Source of the DNA: Cheilinus undulatus
Taxonomy: Eukaryota; Chordata; Actinopteri; Labriformes; Labridae
Direction of reading: 5' to 3'
Assembly (NCBI RefSeq): GCF_018320785.1
Contig: NC_054881.1
Coordinates: 17,360,275 to 17,424,274 of the forward strand
DNA length: 64,000 nucleotides
The first letter of the stretch is position 1, and every line of letters starts with the position of its first letter. A program made the translations under genes and the position numbers. The notes beneath the pieces are model-generated. The model had not been told where the DNA came from, made no database searches, and saw nothing but the letters and a program-made list of their open reading frames with translations. Below, piece by piece: positions 23,331 to 33,735 of this stretch.

Positions 23331-24475
23331 AAATTGTGAAGAAATTGAAAACCCTACTGTCTTCAGTACATAGTACCATCAAGAGATTCCGAGAATCTGG
23401 AGAAATGTCTGTGTGCAAGGGACAAGGTCAAAGGTTGATATTGGATGCTTGTGATCTTCGAGCCCTCAGGAGGCACTGCATTAAAAACAGTAATGATTCT
23501 GTACTGGAAATCACTGCATGGGCTCAGGAACACATCTAGAAGTTGACCGTGGAATCAACAAATGAAACTTTGTATCATGTCTTATATCATGTCTGTATCA
23601 TGCAAAGAAGAAGCCACATTTGAACATGATCCAGAAACACCGCCGTCATCTTCTCTGTGTCAAAGCTCATCTAAAATCGACTAAGGCTAAATGGAAAACT
23701 GTCCTGTGGTCAGATTGATCGAAATGTGACATTCTTTTTGGAAACCATGGATGAGTGTCCTATGGACTAAAGAGGAGAGGGACCATCCACTTTGTTATCA
23801 GTGCACAGTTCAAAAGCCTGCTGCTCTGATGGTATGAGGCTACATTAGTTCCTATGGCGTGGGCAGCTTACACATCTGGAAAGGCACTATCAAGGCTGAA
23901 AGTATATAGAGGTTTTAGAGCAACATAAGCTCCCATCTAGACGTTTCTTTCAGGGAAGGCCTTGCAGAGCACATAAAGACAATGCTAAACCAGATGCCAC
24001 ATCCATCACAACAGCATGGCTTCACAGTAGAAGAGACTGGGTGCTGAACTGGCCAACCTACGGTCCGCACTAATAGAAAACAACTGCCATACCATACAAC
24101 AAAAAATCCAGCAGAGGAGACTCAGGACGCTTGAGCAGCTAGAATCCTACATCAGACAAGAATGGGACAACATTCCTCTCCCAAAACACCAGCGACTGGT
24201 CTCCTCACTTTTGAGACATTTACAGACCGTTGTTAAAAGAAGGGGGGATGCTGCACAATAGTCCTGCCCCTACTTTTTTGAGATGTGTTGCAGCCATCAA
24301 ATTTAAATCAGGTGATATTTTTCATGAAATAGTCAAAGTGTTTGAGTTTGACATCTGATATGTTATGTTCTATTGTGAATAAATTTTTGGTTTATGAGAT
24401 TTGTAAACAATTGCATTGTTTTTTTGTTTTTTTACATTTTGACAGCGCTCTGATTTTTTTGGAATTGGGGATGTA
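23331..24475 (+). mobile_element. Tc1/mariner relic, family B, 5' truncated
   Basis: Runs from within the transposase gene to a right end TTTGGAATTGGGGATGTA (about 24458-24475). This is the complement of a TACA(A/T)CCCCAATTCC terminus used by a common fish Tc1 family, and TA follows. No left terminal repeat is seen before 23331. The body keeps block order (HTH, DDE remnants, AGAATGGGACAACATTCC, GTTGTTAAAAGAAGGGG) but is shot through with stops. Confidence 0.8.
23336..23539 (+). pseudogene. Tc1-family transposase HTH fragment (family B)
   Basis: A 67-residue frame contains STIKRFRESGEMSVCKGQGQ and then DLRALRRHCIKNSNDSVLEI followed by TAWAQEH. This is the second helix-turn-helix of the Tc1 DNA-binding region, which grips transposon ends. 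A TAG stops it just after the linker. Downstream stretches with WKTVLWSD and a GSLHIWKGTIKAES-like block are out of frame with each other, so the catalytic domain is dead. Confidence 0.75.
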
Positions 24476-26139
24476 ATATTATAAGAATAGAAAACCATGG
24501 AAAGTGCTTTGTGGTTGATAAAGCTATTAAGAATGAATGCATCCTGTATGCCAGTTCGCTGCTGTAGTCAGACTATAGAAGTTTTTGTTTAATCATTACG
24601 AATGTGTAATTTTGCTGATTTTTAAAGTAATTTATATCATTGTGGTGTTTTGTTTTTCTCACCTCTCTGATTAAGGTCGAACACTTCATTCCAATGCTTT
24701 TTTAAACAAAATTTACATGAGAAGACAAACATTCTGCATGAATATTATCATGTTTTAAAAGAAATCTTTGAAATGAGACTGAAAATGACAAACTTTAATA
24801 AAATGATGAATGTTGATCATGAAAAACACACATTAATGTCTACATGCATCATTTAAAACACATACACACAGAGTAAATGACTATTAATCCCAGTAATAAC
24901 AGCCTCCCCATGAATCCATCAGCTGATCTCTATCTGTAAGGACTGGGCTATTTTTAGCACTGCTGCAGGGATATTTCTCTGTGTGCAAATCTCCATACAT
25001 ATGTATTAATGTGTTAAAGTGGGGGTCGTGGGACTGGAGTTGTTTTCAAGTAAATAGTTTTGTAATTACATCTGCGAGGGGGGGAACTCGTTATCTGCGT
25101 TAGCGAGCGGCCGACGGCGAACGCTTTGAAATATGGCTCCTCTTCAGTGCGGCGACGCCAAAATACTGGTAATAACTGCTGATAAACAAGCCCAGTGTAA
25201 TTGCATCTATTAGCATTTTTAAATAATGCTGCTGAAAAAATAAATGTGTTTACTGTAGACAGTGGCTGCTAGGTGTAAAAACACGAGGGGGAAACAGCTT
25301 TTTTTTTTTTTTTTTAACATTTCTGCCTGTTTTCATTTCAGATTATCGTTTCAGTGTTTTAATAAGCTGATACATTATCTCATTATTTTTAGGATTAATA
25401 TTAATATTATTGCAGATAGGAACCAAGGGGACATGGTCGCCCTTCAGAAGTTTTAAATGCTTTTCAATGACAAAAAAACAATATTTACCATAATTCCTGC
25501 GGCTTTGCGGAGCCAGCATCTTTTGAAAGTTAATGGTCAGCCACTAGATACTCTTCAGACTTCATCAGAAATATTTTTTCCCCAATTTTTATGATAATTA
25601 ACAACTGTTAACAACACACTCTTCTGAAACTCTTTCTATTGATTGTGTGATTCTATTCTTTATAGGAACCTCTTTATTTAGAGTCTGTGACCACATTCCT
25701 GAAAGTAATCCATCTGGGTACTTTTCCCAGACAATGCTGTATTTCTTTCTGGGTGAAAACATCATCATCAAAATGAATGGCAGTAAATGGAAAAGATGGG
25801 GGCTTTGGGGATTTAAAAGCTTAAAATACAAAAATTGAACTGTGACATGTTTTAGTTATCAGGAGCCCCCCTACAAATAGCCAGTGACTTTCTGATCAAA
25901 GATTGTAAATAGAACAGTATGTTAGGGCTGGAGTGGGAAGAAAATCTGGCCCTGGCATTTTCAGCAAACTATCACATATCTCAGAGGTAAGTGGCATAGA
26001 CCTCATATCTTATGGTGTGATTGAACTCTGTTCTGATGATTACCTTGTGGTGAGAGGTGAGTATTGTAGATACATCATCCCTACTGAAGTACAAGTACAT
26101 AAACAGTATGCACTTGATTGAAAAATAGTTGCCTTAGTA
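24476..26139. other. No gene seen; one CNE-like patch
   Basis: 25050-25240 combines GTTTTGTAATTACATCTGCG, a GC-rich centre (GCGAGCGGCCGACGGCG) and GTAATTGCATCTATTAGC. It stands out from its AT-rich surroundings and lacks coding frames. Candidate enhancer, inference only. A 16-18 T run lies near 25299-25316. Confidence 0.35.
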
Positions 26140-26430
26140 TTTTTAAACTAGATTGGCCATCGAGGCGACAGACCCACGCCTAAGCAGCGCCACCGAGGAA
26201 CTTACGCTCCCATTGGTTACCATGATGTTCAAAATGTTGAACTCCAAGAAAAAACGAACGGGTGCGCGAATCATCACCAGCTCTAATCGATTCTTCTCCG
26301 TCACCATCCCAATATTCCCTGAAAGTTTGGTGAAGATCCACCTTTCCGTTCTCGAGTTATCTTGTACACATACAAACAAAGATACGGAACCCTTTCCATA
26401 ACTCCCTGCTGATGTCATCGGTGTGGATAA
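26140..26430. repeat. Dispersed repeat of the TTTGGTGAAGATCCACC type
   Basis: AAGTTTGGTGAAGATCCACC, TTTCCGTTCTCGAGTTATCT and a following ACACATACAAACAAAG form a phrase that I recognise from repeats in several aquatic animals. Family and boundaries are uncertain. Confidence 0.4.
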
Positions 26431-26576
26431 TGAAAAGGGCCTCAATTTAAAATGAATGCTTGTCATACTTGAATTACTGATCAAGTAAAATCAATGTAAC
26501 AGTTTGGATGAACACAAACTGGTGTTAAATACTTGAGGAAAGGGAACCCTGATTTAACTCACAATTATAGTGCCAT

Positions 26577-27135
26577 AACCTTGCAAAGCAGATGATACGC
26601 CCGTTTCCTTGTTTCTCACTGGCGAATCCATTTTCAAAGCTCCCATCTGAACTGTTTAGGCCCGGTTAGAAAGTGACATGACCAATCAGCGACGAGGGGC
26701 AGTACTTTCAGGCGCAGCGGAGTCGTGATGTGAACAGGCAGCAGAAAGAGGCCGGTGCAATTGACGGAAGAGCTTAGTGTGGATGCTGCTAAAGCGCCAG
26801 TTTTATCAGGACTTGATGACATTTCTTTGTTAAAGGAAGGACAGAGAATAGTAGTGAGTTGTTTTCTTTACGAAAACGACAAAAGTCAAGTACTTACATG
26901 TCTTTAGTCACCATGTGTCGCGTTATTCCTTGGTAGCTGCACACGCGCAGCTCGATAGCAGTTACGTCATGTGTTTTGTTGCTCTTATTGGCCAATAGAG
27001 ATGTGACTGACAGCATTTTCATCCAAGCACACTACGAGTTTTTTTCAAAGCCTCTGCCTTTACCCAAACATTTCCTATTGAAGCTTTCCCAGATGGATGT
27101 GTGAAACACATCCATCTGGCGTGTCAGGTTAATAA
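26577..27135 (+). mobile_element. Repeat R1, copy 2, with terminal hairpin
   Basis: The longest R1 copy. It begins AACCTTGCAAAGCAGATG as copy 1 does. It carries the open frame at 26734-26907 and continues past CCAATAGAGATGTGACTGAC, which copy 1 has lost. It ends with a perfect 14-bp hairpin (27089-27119) and GCGTGTCAGGTTA, also found at the end of copy 3 as GCGTATCAGGTTA. A hairpin near a conserved terminus may belong to the transposon end. Confidence 0.7.
26734..26907 (+). pseudogene. Short conserved frame in R1 copy 2
   Basis: 57 codons open after TGA (26731-26733) and end at TAG (26905-26907), homologous to the stop in copy 1. The core reads SVDAAKAPVLSGLDDISLLK then EGQRIVVSCFLYENDKS. 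Both copies keep the frame although they differ at many nucleotides. See the copy at 4415 for the tentative RecQ-helicase reading. Confidence 0.35.
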
Positions 27136-27237
27136 TACTGTATATTTCTACTCCAGTACATCTCAGTAGTTAGTGCTATACTTTTCAATAACCAAAGTAG
27201 CTGTTTTTAAATTTAAAAACTCACACAAAATATATTA

Positions 27238-27525
27238 ACAGTCATAAAGTTACCATGAGGACCACGCCACTGTCACAGAGTCACTTTGATAACCACTAAG
27301 CAGTCGTGGGTTGAGGGGGTGGGGGCTAGCTCCTCAGTGTGACTTAGGTGCATTACAGTAAACCAAAGTTGGGTGCTCTTGGAGTCATAGAGTTACTTTG
27401 AAGACCATTCAACAGTCATAGAGTTACTCTGATGACGCAAAAGTGACGGATTTGTTCTGATGACCACTCAAGAGTCGTAGTTACTTTGATGATTCAACTC
27501 TCACACAGTTGCTCTGATGTCTGTT
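27238..27525 (+). repeat. Degenerate minisatellite, unit about 31-40 bp
   Basis: A unit like CAGTCATAGAGTTACTTTGA followed by TGACCACTCAA recurs about seven times (27240, 27272, 27383, 27411, 27457, 27470 and 27506). A different G-rich piece interrupts at about 27304-27375. Copies vary in length and sequence. Confidence 0.6.
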
Positions 27526-28149
27526 TTCCTCATTCAGTCTTTTTTGTTCTTTATTCTCTGTTGGATTTACTTCTCTGTTTTTGTCTGTCTCTCTAATGTC
27601 ACAAGTTTTTTTTTCCTTTCAGGCTTTGCATTTTAATTTTTTCTTCTTTTTTCTTTCACATTGTCCTCTTCTTTTCGATATGGCATTTTTTTTTTCAACT
27701 CTTTGTTTTTTAAGTCCTCTCTACACTTGTACATCAGGGGTGTTAGGGTTGGTTTAATTAATACCTCAGCATCTCCCTTCTCTGCTCCCCTCTCCGCCTG
27801 CAGACATTAATCACAGATATTTTCGGGGGAAGTGAGGCGGCGCAGGTGCAGATCGTCAGGGCAGAGAGAAAGAGTCAGATGATGTATGGAAATACACGGC
27901 AGACCTTGATCTGGCCGGCCAATCATCATCCATCACCCTCCGGTCACCGGGCGGAACAAGATATTCCCACCAATGGAAAAAAAGGAGAGAATGATTTTAC
28001 ATCAGCCTCATCTGGACAAACAATTGGACCATTTGTAGGTGAAAAAACTTGAGGTAAAAGTTCATTTAGGTCCATCTGGATTACAGAGGTGCATCTTCAG
28101 TCTATGACCAGAAAAAGTCTGGATGTTTACATGCATAGCAAAGTCCAGT
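27526..28149. other. No gene seen
   Basis: T-rich stretch (27530-27720), then unique sequence. The frame at 27846-28052 has no recognised domain. Confidence 0.45.
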
Positions 28150-28465
28150 TATAGGTTTAGACACCTGTTCAATTGCTTGTCAACACAAATAGTTAATCAG
28201 CCAATCATAAAGCAGCAACTCGGTGCATTCAGGCATGGCTAAGACAACTTCCTGAAGTTCAAACTGAGCATCAGAATGGGGAAGAAAGTGGATTTAAGTG
28301 ACTTTAAATTTGGCATGGTTGTTGGTGCCAGACAGGCTGGTCTGAGTATTTCAGAAACTGCTGATCTATGGGGATTTTTATGCACAGCCATATCTAGAGT
28401 TACAGAGATACGGTCTATCTGTTGTGTCAGATTTTTAAAAAAAAGAAACAGTCAAAAAGTATCGT
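28150..28465 (+). pseudogene. Tc1/mariner relic, family C: 5' leader and first HTH
   Basis: The leader GTTCAATTGCTTGTCAACAC, then AATCAGCCAATCATAAAGCA, leads into a frame starting at 28276. It reads GKKVDLSDFKFGMVVGARQA followed by GLSISETADLWGF. This is the N-terminal helix-turn-helix of a Tc1 transposase that binds the inverted repeats. After ISRVTEI the homology stops at an A-rich stretch. Catalytic domain and both element ends are missing, so it is a truncated relic. Confidence 0.8.
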
Positions 28466-29334
28466 GAGGGTTTAAAAAAAAAAAAGTCTCGCCATCAAGC
28501 CTTTAAGCATAACTAAAGACAGTTACACAGTTGAATAAATGATTCGACTGAGCAGCTATTAGAGTCACAATAGATGAATTAAATAGTTGATGGAGTAAAT
28601 TAATTGTCAATATTACTAATCAGCATTAAAGAGCAGATGATGATGGTCATGATTAGAGAAACAATGAAGGACAATCACAAGCAGCAGGCGTCAGATAACT
28701 GAGACTGTAATTACTACACCAATGAAGTCACTGTTATCTGATTAATTATGATAATGTTGTTAGACCAGGCGAGTATGCTCGCTCGCGCCTTTAAGCCTCT
28801 CTGTATTTCTCCCTCTATATAGGTGTGAAAACATGTGAATGCCACTGAATTCATGGATCTAAATGTTTAATATGAATTTGAGTTGTATTTTCAATTATCA
28901 AGGCATTTAAGACTTGTGTTCTCATACCATACATATATTCTCTCTCACATGCACACACTCTCTCTCTAATGTAAACATGCCGTCTTGTGTGTGAGGTCAG
29001 GCCTGATGAATGCAGATCAAATAGTTCCCGTTAATTGGGACCTGTAATTCAACATCAGGCTGACTTATCCCTACGCACTCTTAATGCTATTACTTGTCAT
29101 TCAGAGTCTATTAAGTCATTAATGGAGCCTAATACCAGTCATGATTAACAGAAAAATCCCACCTCTTACAAATACACACATGCATTCTTGTAGTGCACAT
29201 AACAGCCATTGGATCAGCTCTGACATCATCAAAATAGCATCAACACATGAATCCCTCTCCCTTCGATCGTTTAATCAAATCATTCCTCCGGTTCAAAGAC
29301 CTGTATTTCAGGCAGCATTCATTAGGAAAACATC
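28466..29334. other. No gene seen; CNE-like patch
   Basis: 29010-29150 carries CCGTTAATTGGGACCTGTAA, GCTATTACTTGTCATTC and AAGTCATTAATGGAGCC, a TAAT-rich unique block. Inference only. Confidence 0.35.
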
Positions 29335-29687
29335 CATCCAAACCTACCTGGCCCTAAGAATGTCTGGGGCCACCTTAACCTAGTCGTGCCATCTTTGGCA
29401 GCAACAACTACAAGGATGCGTTTTTTGCATTGCAATAAGGCAATGAGTCTTTTACATCTGTGGAGGAATTTTGGCCCACTCTTCCTTGCAGAATTTTTTA
29501 AATTTCACCTACACTGAAGGGCTTTCCAGCATTGACGGCCCATGCCACAGCATCTCAATCAGACTAAGGTATGGTCTTTGGTTAAGGCACTTAGAGATGG
29601 ACTTGCCAATGTGTTTCAGAATATTGCCCTTCTGTGTAACCCAAGTTCACTTGATCTTGAGGTCCTGAACTGATGGTCAGGCAGTAA
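29335..29687 (-). mobile_element. Tc1/mariner relic, family E, partial
   Basis: Contains TTTTGGCCCACTCTTCCTTG, GCAGAATTTTTTAAATTTCA, CATGCCACAGCATCTCAATC and GAACTGATGGTCAGGCA. In the family layout as I recall it, this region precedes the block that opens the copy at 61383. The orientation is inferred from that shared layout. It meets the LINE fragment at 29688 with no spacer. Confidence 0.6.
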
Positions 29688-30183
29688 GATTGACAGGCAG
29701 ATTGACGCAGCATCAGCAGTTTTGCAGGTGCTATACCATACCGATGTGGTGAAGAGGGAGCTGAAGCAGAAATCTATGTCCCAACCCTCACCAATAGTCA
29801 GGAACTCTGGGTCATGACCAAAAGAGTAAGATTGCGGTTATAATGAGATTCCTCAGGAGCCTTAGAGACAGGGTGAGAAGTTTAAACATTCGGAGCAATC
29901 TTGAAGTGGAGCTGCTGCTCCTTCACATCAAAAGAAGCAGGTTGAGGTGGTTCAGGTATCTGATCCGAATGCCTACTGGTCACCTTCCTGTGGGGGTCTT
30001 CCAGGCACGTCCAACTGGGAGGAGACTCTGGGGCAAACCCAGAACTCGCAGGCCTGGGAGCACCTTGGATTCCCTCAAAAGGAACTGGAAAATGTTGCTG
30101 GGGAGAGGGATGTCTGGGTTTACTTCACCTGCTGCCACTGCGACCTGAGCTCGGATGAGTGGAAGAAGATGGAGATCGTATAA
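29688..30183 (+). pseudogene. LINE ORF2 C-terminal fragment
   Basis: Shifted frames together cover the C-terminal end of a fish non-LTR polymerase. They begin IDRQIDAASAVLQVLYHTDV (29688), then MRFLRSLRDRVRSLNIRSNL and SRLRWFRYLIRMPTGHLPVG. GRRLWGKPRTRR follows, and in another frame WEHLGFPQKELENVAGERDV then SSDEWKKMEI. The same blocks lie on the minus strand at 35846-36672, so both loci belong to one LINE family. At least two frameshifts are present and reverse transcriptase is missing. The family (Rex- or RTE-like) is not settled. Confidence 0.75.
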
Positions 30184-31807
30184 GTTCTGCTTTTCTCAGT
30201 AATTTCCAAAATTTTGTCTCTAAAACTCTGTATGCTTTCCTTCATTCAGGAAAACATCTCCAAGAAGACTTGAAAACAATAGGAACTTTATCCTAATAAA
30301 GATAATTTAGATTGGTTGACAAAGCTGGTGTCATAAGTCCTGCCCCTTCTTGATTTTCATTGGACAGAATAAAAGGAGAGACATTGACAAGTGTTGCACT
30401 CTTCCAAAAGGTTGGACTTGCATGTTGTGTTCAGGAAGTGCTGAAAATGCTTGACTACTTTGCGTTATCAACACAAAAACATAAATAACAACAAATAAAA
30501 ATTAAGCTAAAATTAGAGTAGGTTTAATTTTCTATTTGATCAACACAACAAGGGAATTATTTTTTATCATCAAGACTCTACATATTTTAATTTTATGCTT
30601 GCAACCAGGATCATTGTTTAGTAAATAAACATATTTAACTTAAGTTCATTAATTTCAAGTTCCCGTAGGTTTATGCAGACACAATTGCTGGGTAGCGTTT
30701 GGATTTTGTGAGCTGCTGTGGTTAAACTGTGTGCACACACACTCATTATGAGCCTCAGTGTGTGTTTGTGTGTAACAGCGGAGCGGCTAAGCTAATGCTC
30801 TGTATTAATTGGGGGGAGGTTATCCTCCTAAGGTTGTTCTGACATGGCCACTAATCTCACTGCCGGCTCTCCTTTTAATTTAATTACAGTTTACTGTGTT
30901 AATATTTCATTAAAGTATTAGATAGAAGAACGTGTTTTCATCAGAGCCATGCTGCAGCAGAGGCGTACGTACAGTCGAGTGTCGCCCTCCGTCCCTCCCT
31001 CGCCATCATCCGCTGTCTGCTGGTGCATTTATTCTCCCGAGACTTTCTTATCCTTTCATCCCTGTCTCTGACAAAGCTGGCATGTTCACACACACACACA
31101 CGTAGTAAGAGAAACACACACTTACGCAATGGCACACATGCTAATGTCGGCTAAATGTTCATGAAAAAAACATGTAAATGAGAAGTTTTCAGTGTAATAC
31201 CCCTCCACATCATAAATACACACACACTGAGCTGGTTCTCTCCAAAGGCCAGGGCAGATGTCTCTTGTCATTCTGCACCAGCGTCAAACAACCAGCTTGT
31301 CATATTTTCATATTTAACTATTCATCTCATTCTAATTTATGGAGTTCAAAACCACACACACATTAACACACAAACGCTAGCCTGCTGTAAAGTGTCATCA
31401 ATTATTTAACGTTAAGTACGGAAGATTTTTCACACAGGAAGTTGAAGTATTTGCATTTTATCATGACCTTAAGTGTAGCATCTATCACCTGCTGCACAGT
31501 GACTCTTCTTAAACTGAATGGTTGAATCCATTGTCAAAGATTACAGAACAACTTTATAAGTCAGCGCCATTCAACATTGTTTAGTATCTTTTTATGCTTT
31601 GGTTATTTTGTCATTGATTTTTATATTCAGTTTACAAACAGTCGATAGATGGCATTTTGTCCCAGCTTCATATTTCCATCGAATTCCTTTGAAAATATGA
31701 CAACCCTGACTAAGCGCACAGTATGTAAATTCCAACACCAGCGAGCTCTCAATAAAAGCAATAACAAAAGATGACAGAGACACGCTGCTCAGATCTGCCC
31801 ACCTCTA
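30184..31807. other. No gene seen; CNE-like patch
   Basis: 30770-30920 has CTGTATTAATTGGGGGGAGG and TTTTAATTTAATTACAGTTT in unique sequence, a possible regulatory block. Short CA tracts occur at about 31088 and 31218. Confidence 0.35.
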
Positions 31808-31815
31808 CTAAACAG

Positions 31816-32415
31816 TAGGGATGCAACGATATCAAAATCTCACGGTACGATATTGTCACGGTATTAAGGCCACAGTATGGTATTATTGCGGTATTGTCAA
31901 AAAAAAAGATGACTTGGAAAAAATGTCATAGTGTGGAAAATTAAGTGCCAGGAATGTTCAGGATAAAACACGCTAACTGTAACTGAACACAAACAATGGT
32001 CTGGCAGTGTCTGCAAACAGTTTTTTTTGCATGTTCATCCTGTTTACTCCTCGATCGTTTTTGTTGACCGCACAACCAAAATGCGTCGATACTTCTGATT
32101 TAAACTTCGCAGAAGGTTCCACGAGTATAAATTTTTGGCTCTGCTCCCCTTCCATGCTTTCTGCCATGTCTTCCTGTACTGCACAGGGGATCATGGGAGA
32201 TGTGGTTTGCTTCTCAGACCGGCCCACTCAGTAGCACTAGAAAAAACTACACAAGCGGGAGTACTCCAAGTTCTTCTTCTCCTTTTTATTTCCTGCAGTG
32301 TAGACGCTGCAAGGCGTATTACTGCCCTGCGAGTTCTTGTTTTATACCTTCACATGCCACGGTATTAATGCGAGAATTCTAAAACCGCGATATTTTCAAT
32401 ACTGTTACATCCCTA
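31816..32415. mobile_element. hAT-like MITE with perfect 8-bp target duplication
   Basis: Exactly 600 bp. The left end is TAGGGATGCAACGATATC; the right end read inward is TAGGGATGTAACAGTATTG. The 8-bp sequence CTAAACAG flanks it on both sides (31808-31815 and 32416-32423), the length hAT transposases generate. Subterminal (T/C)GGTATT motifs occur near both ends. No transposase frame is visible, so movement would need an enzyme from elsewhere. The perfect duplication suggests a fairly recent insertion. Confidence 0.85.
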
Positions 32416-32423
32416 CTAAACAG

Positions 32424-33259
32424 TGAACTTAAGTTTTGGTTTTATGGGTGGCTTTCACATAATGAGGGAGAAAAGCTGCTAAAAATGCCCTTTTTGGTTC
32501 ATGCTGCAATCTTCTCACAAGGTTTTTGGGATTGCTCGCAACATGAACCAGGAAAGCCACAGATTTTCTACCCTACAGGTTGTTTGCGAACATGTGATCC
32601 TGGATCCTGTCCGTTTGGGGTCAGGAAGTGGGGAACAGCGATTTGGAATGAATGGAAATGGAGGAAAGTCAGCCCTGTAAAGCTCTAAATGGATATCTAT
32701 GCTGCTATTTTAAAAAAAATCCAGATTCACTGAGTATTATTCCTTCACATTACAGAAAAAGGTTTTTTTTCCCACAGCATAATTGATTGACCTCGCGTGG
32801 AGGTGTTCAATATCATAATTTACTGAGTCCTGCAGACCTCCTTTCGTCTAGCCAGGTAAAGAGACAGGAGTCGTGCAGAATCTCGTACTGAGCTGAGAGG
32901 CTAGCTGAGCCCCTTAATATAAAAAATCCTTGTTTAATCACAAACATAATTGAAACGGTAATATGCTTTCAGCTGAGCAAACCGCTACGAATGCGCCTGC
33001 TCTACGAAATTGCTCTTCTATGTGAGCCACTGTAACTAGCACCCATTTGAGAGCCAGTTTTCTTTCCTCCATCGTTTGTCTTTGTGTTAATTCACATTTA
33101 AAAACTTTGAGGTAGAGAAGGGGTCTGTCTGCATCTCTGACAGCTGCTCTCACACTGTTCATCTGAAATGCTGTTTATCTGAGAAAGTAAGAGCCAAATT
33201 TGTGTGCACAACATATTTTTAGTTTATCGATGTTTCAATTTGTTCTTAAAAATTCAAAT
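32424..33259. other. No gene seen
   Basis: A few short open frames without domains. CTGCTCTCACACTGTTCATCTGA (about 33140) resembles a stretch preceding the second GCTA tract (about 56620) and one at about 58570, so part of this may be repeat. Confidence 0.4.
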
Positions 33260-33735
33260 TCATTCATAAACAAAGTCTGACAGTTACATTCATGAAATTA
33301 CAAAATTGCAAACATTATAAACTGAGCAACATTTCATTTAAATTATTTATAGACCCGTTTTAGAAGTAGTTACACAAATGGTTGCTCGCTTTAGCTTTGT
33401 TAACTTTAGCTAAAGCTAGCTATGTAATTAACATTACTACTTAAGCCAAGTTAAGTAGCCAAGTTAGCTTTAGCAATGTTAGCTTTAGCTAATGTAGCTA
33501 AAGCTAACATAGCTATTGTGTATTTGCATCGCTAACATAGCTGCTTTATGAGCTTGGCTTAAGCTAGTGTAGCTACATTAGCTATGTTGCTCTGTATAAC
33601 ATAGCTACATTAGCTTAAGCGACAAAAATTTTAACAGATGTACCAAATGGTAACTAAGCTACGTGGCTTACATAGCTTCTTTGTGAGCTTAGCTCTAGCT
33701 ATATGAAGCACATTACCTGAGAAGCTTGCACAGTT
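33260..33735 (+). repeat. GCTA-rich tract 1
   Basis: After ATTCATAAACAAAG...CAGTTACATTCATGAAAT, a stretch from about 33387 is built from TTAGCTTTAGC, AATGTAGCTA and AAGCTAACATAGCT in both orientations. GCTA/TAGC and AGCT words are very frequent, making many small palindromes. The same preface and word set occur at 56695-57515. No coding capacity. Confidence 0.7.
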
